Origin: Rhodoluna sp.
GTDB lineage: Bacteria > Actinomycetota > Actinomycetes > Actinomycetales > Microbacteriaceae
DNA: 64,000 bases
Assembly (NCBI RefSeq): GCF_024641065.1
Contig: NZ_JAHEDV010000001.1
Span: 186,001-250,000 of the forward strand
Direction of reading: 5' to 3'
The notes under the pieces were generated by a model, which was not told the DNA's origin, did not search any database, and saw only the letters and a program-made list of their open reading frames with translations. A program made the position numbers and the translations under genes. Every line of letters begins with the position of its first letter. The stretch's first letter is position 1. Positions 63,658 through 64,000 of this stretch are shown here, piece by piece.

Positions 63658-64000
63658 TGGAATTCACTCCAAAGAAAATTCGCACCTCGCACCTTAAAGA
63701 ATTCAAGGATGCCGGGCGAAAATTTTCTTGCCTGACAAGTTACGACCACCTGACCGCGGCTATCTTCGACCAGTCAGGAATAGACGTACTACTTGTTGGA
63801 GACTCAGCTGCCGACAATTCACTTGGCTACGCATCCACCTTGCCAATCACCGTTGAAGAGATGGCAACTTTCGGACGAGCTGTAGCGCACGCTGCTAAAC
63901 GAAGCCTCGTCGTTATTGATCTGCCGTTCGGAAGCTATGAAACTGGCCCAGATGATGCTCTGCGCAACGCCATCAAGCTCATGAAGCCAACCGGTGCTGC
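63657..64000 (+). CDS. panB: 3-methyl-2-oxobutanoate hydroxymethyltransferase, 5' part
   Basis: First enzyme of pantothenate synthesis, adding a hydroxymethyl group to 2-oxoisovalerate. Only the first 114 codons are in the window and the gene continues past the right edge. The visible part has KIRTSHLKEFKDAGRKFSCL, TSYDHLTAAIFDQSGIDVLLVGDSAADN (metal and substrate site) and LPFGSYETGPDDALRNA. Its ATG overlaps the preceding stop (TAATG). Confidence 0.92.
   Translation, partial: MEFTPKKIRTSHLKEFKDAGRKFSCLTSYDHLTAAIFDQSGIDVLLVGDSAADNSLGYASTLPITVEEMATFGRAVAHAAKRSLVVIDLPFGSYETGPDDALRNAIKLMKPTGA

Overview
The window (about 50% GC, dense, almost no spare DNA) looks like the chromosome of a small-genome actinobacterium of the family Microbacteriaceae, probably a planktonic freshwater type such as the Rhodoluna/Aquiluna group. 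The evidence is the actinobacteria-only gene set (SepH, GlnE with GlnA2, DUF3000, DUF3093, DUF3159, DUF3710, DUF4191, DUF4193, a DUF7455-type zinc protein and an HrdB-like sigma factor with a Lys/Ala-rich head), the classical order thrS-HIT-pdxST-yebC-ruvCAB-yajC-secDF-rel, and frequent GTG and TTG starts. The genus is inferred from memory, not from a search. No mobile element, phage gene or CRISPR array was seen. No gene-free stretch exceeds 300 bases; the longest are 42-243, 33802-33973 and 40652-40802.

Layout. 1-41: first codons of rpsD. 244-3669: rarA, then a divergent cyclophilin and a DUF349 protein. 3717-16178 (all minus): rel, secF, secD, yajC, ruvB, ruvA, ruvC, yebC, pdxT, pdxS, a HIT protein and thrS, covering stringent response, protein export, recombination, vitamin B6 and tRNA charging. 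16276-18529: a VIT/CCC1 transporter and malate:quinone oxidoreductase. 18580-18853: a Gly-Cys-Val tRNA operon. 18928-21542: two tandem ammonium transporters behind a GlnR-like box. 21664-28532: zapE, a sulfurtransferase/SufE pair, a RibD_C-like protein, DUF3000, RNase D and dxs. 28566-34930: aconitase, DUF3159, DUF3710, dut, DUF3093, DUF4193 and sepH.

34927-45952: a phosphodiesterase, parC and parE (convergent), a small zinc protein, a GatD/MurT-like pair, the principal sigma factor and an MFS permease. 45993-55573: an SDR, a PAC2 protein, leucyl aminopeptidase, then a lipoate module (lpd, sucB, lipB, lipA), DUF4191 and an RDD protein. 55710-61564: the glutamine synthetase block (glnA, glnE, glnA2). 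61604-64000: nadE, ridA and the start of panB, coupled by TAATG overlaps.

Two themes link the window. Nitrogen assimilation is concentrated here (two Amt, GlnA, GlnA2, GlnE), and the amt and glnA upstream regions share one GlnR-type half-site. Also, about eleven genes carry a TANNNT -10 hexamer exactly 6-7 bases before the start codon with no ribosome binding site in between, so they are probably leaderless.

The most unusual locus is the GatD/MurT-like pair (41034-42928). The glutaminase nucleophile Cys is replaced by Ser, MurT lacks its Cys4 ribbon, and an Asp of the MurT C-terminal domain is Thr. This suggests a chemistry different from D-glutamate amidation, perhaps related to the group B peptidoglycan of this family.
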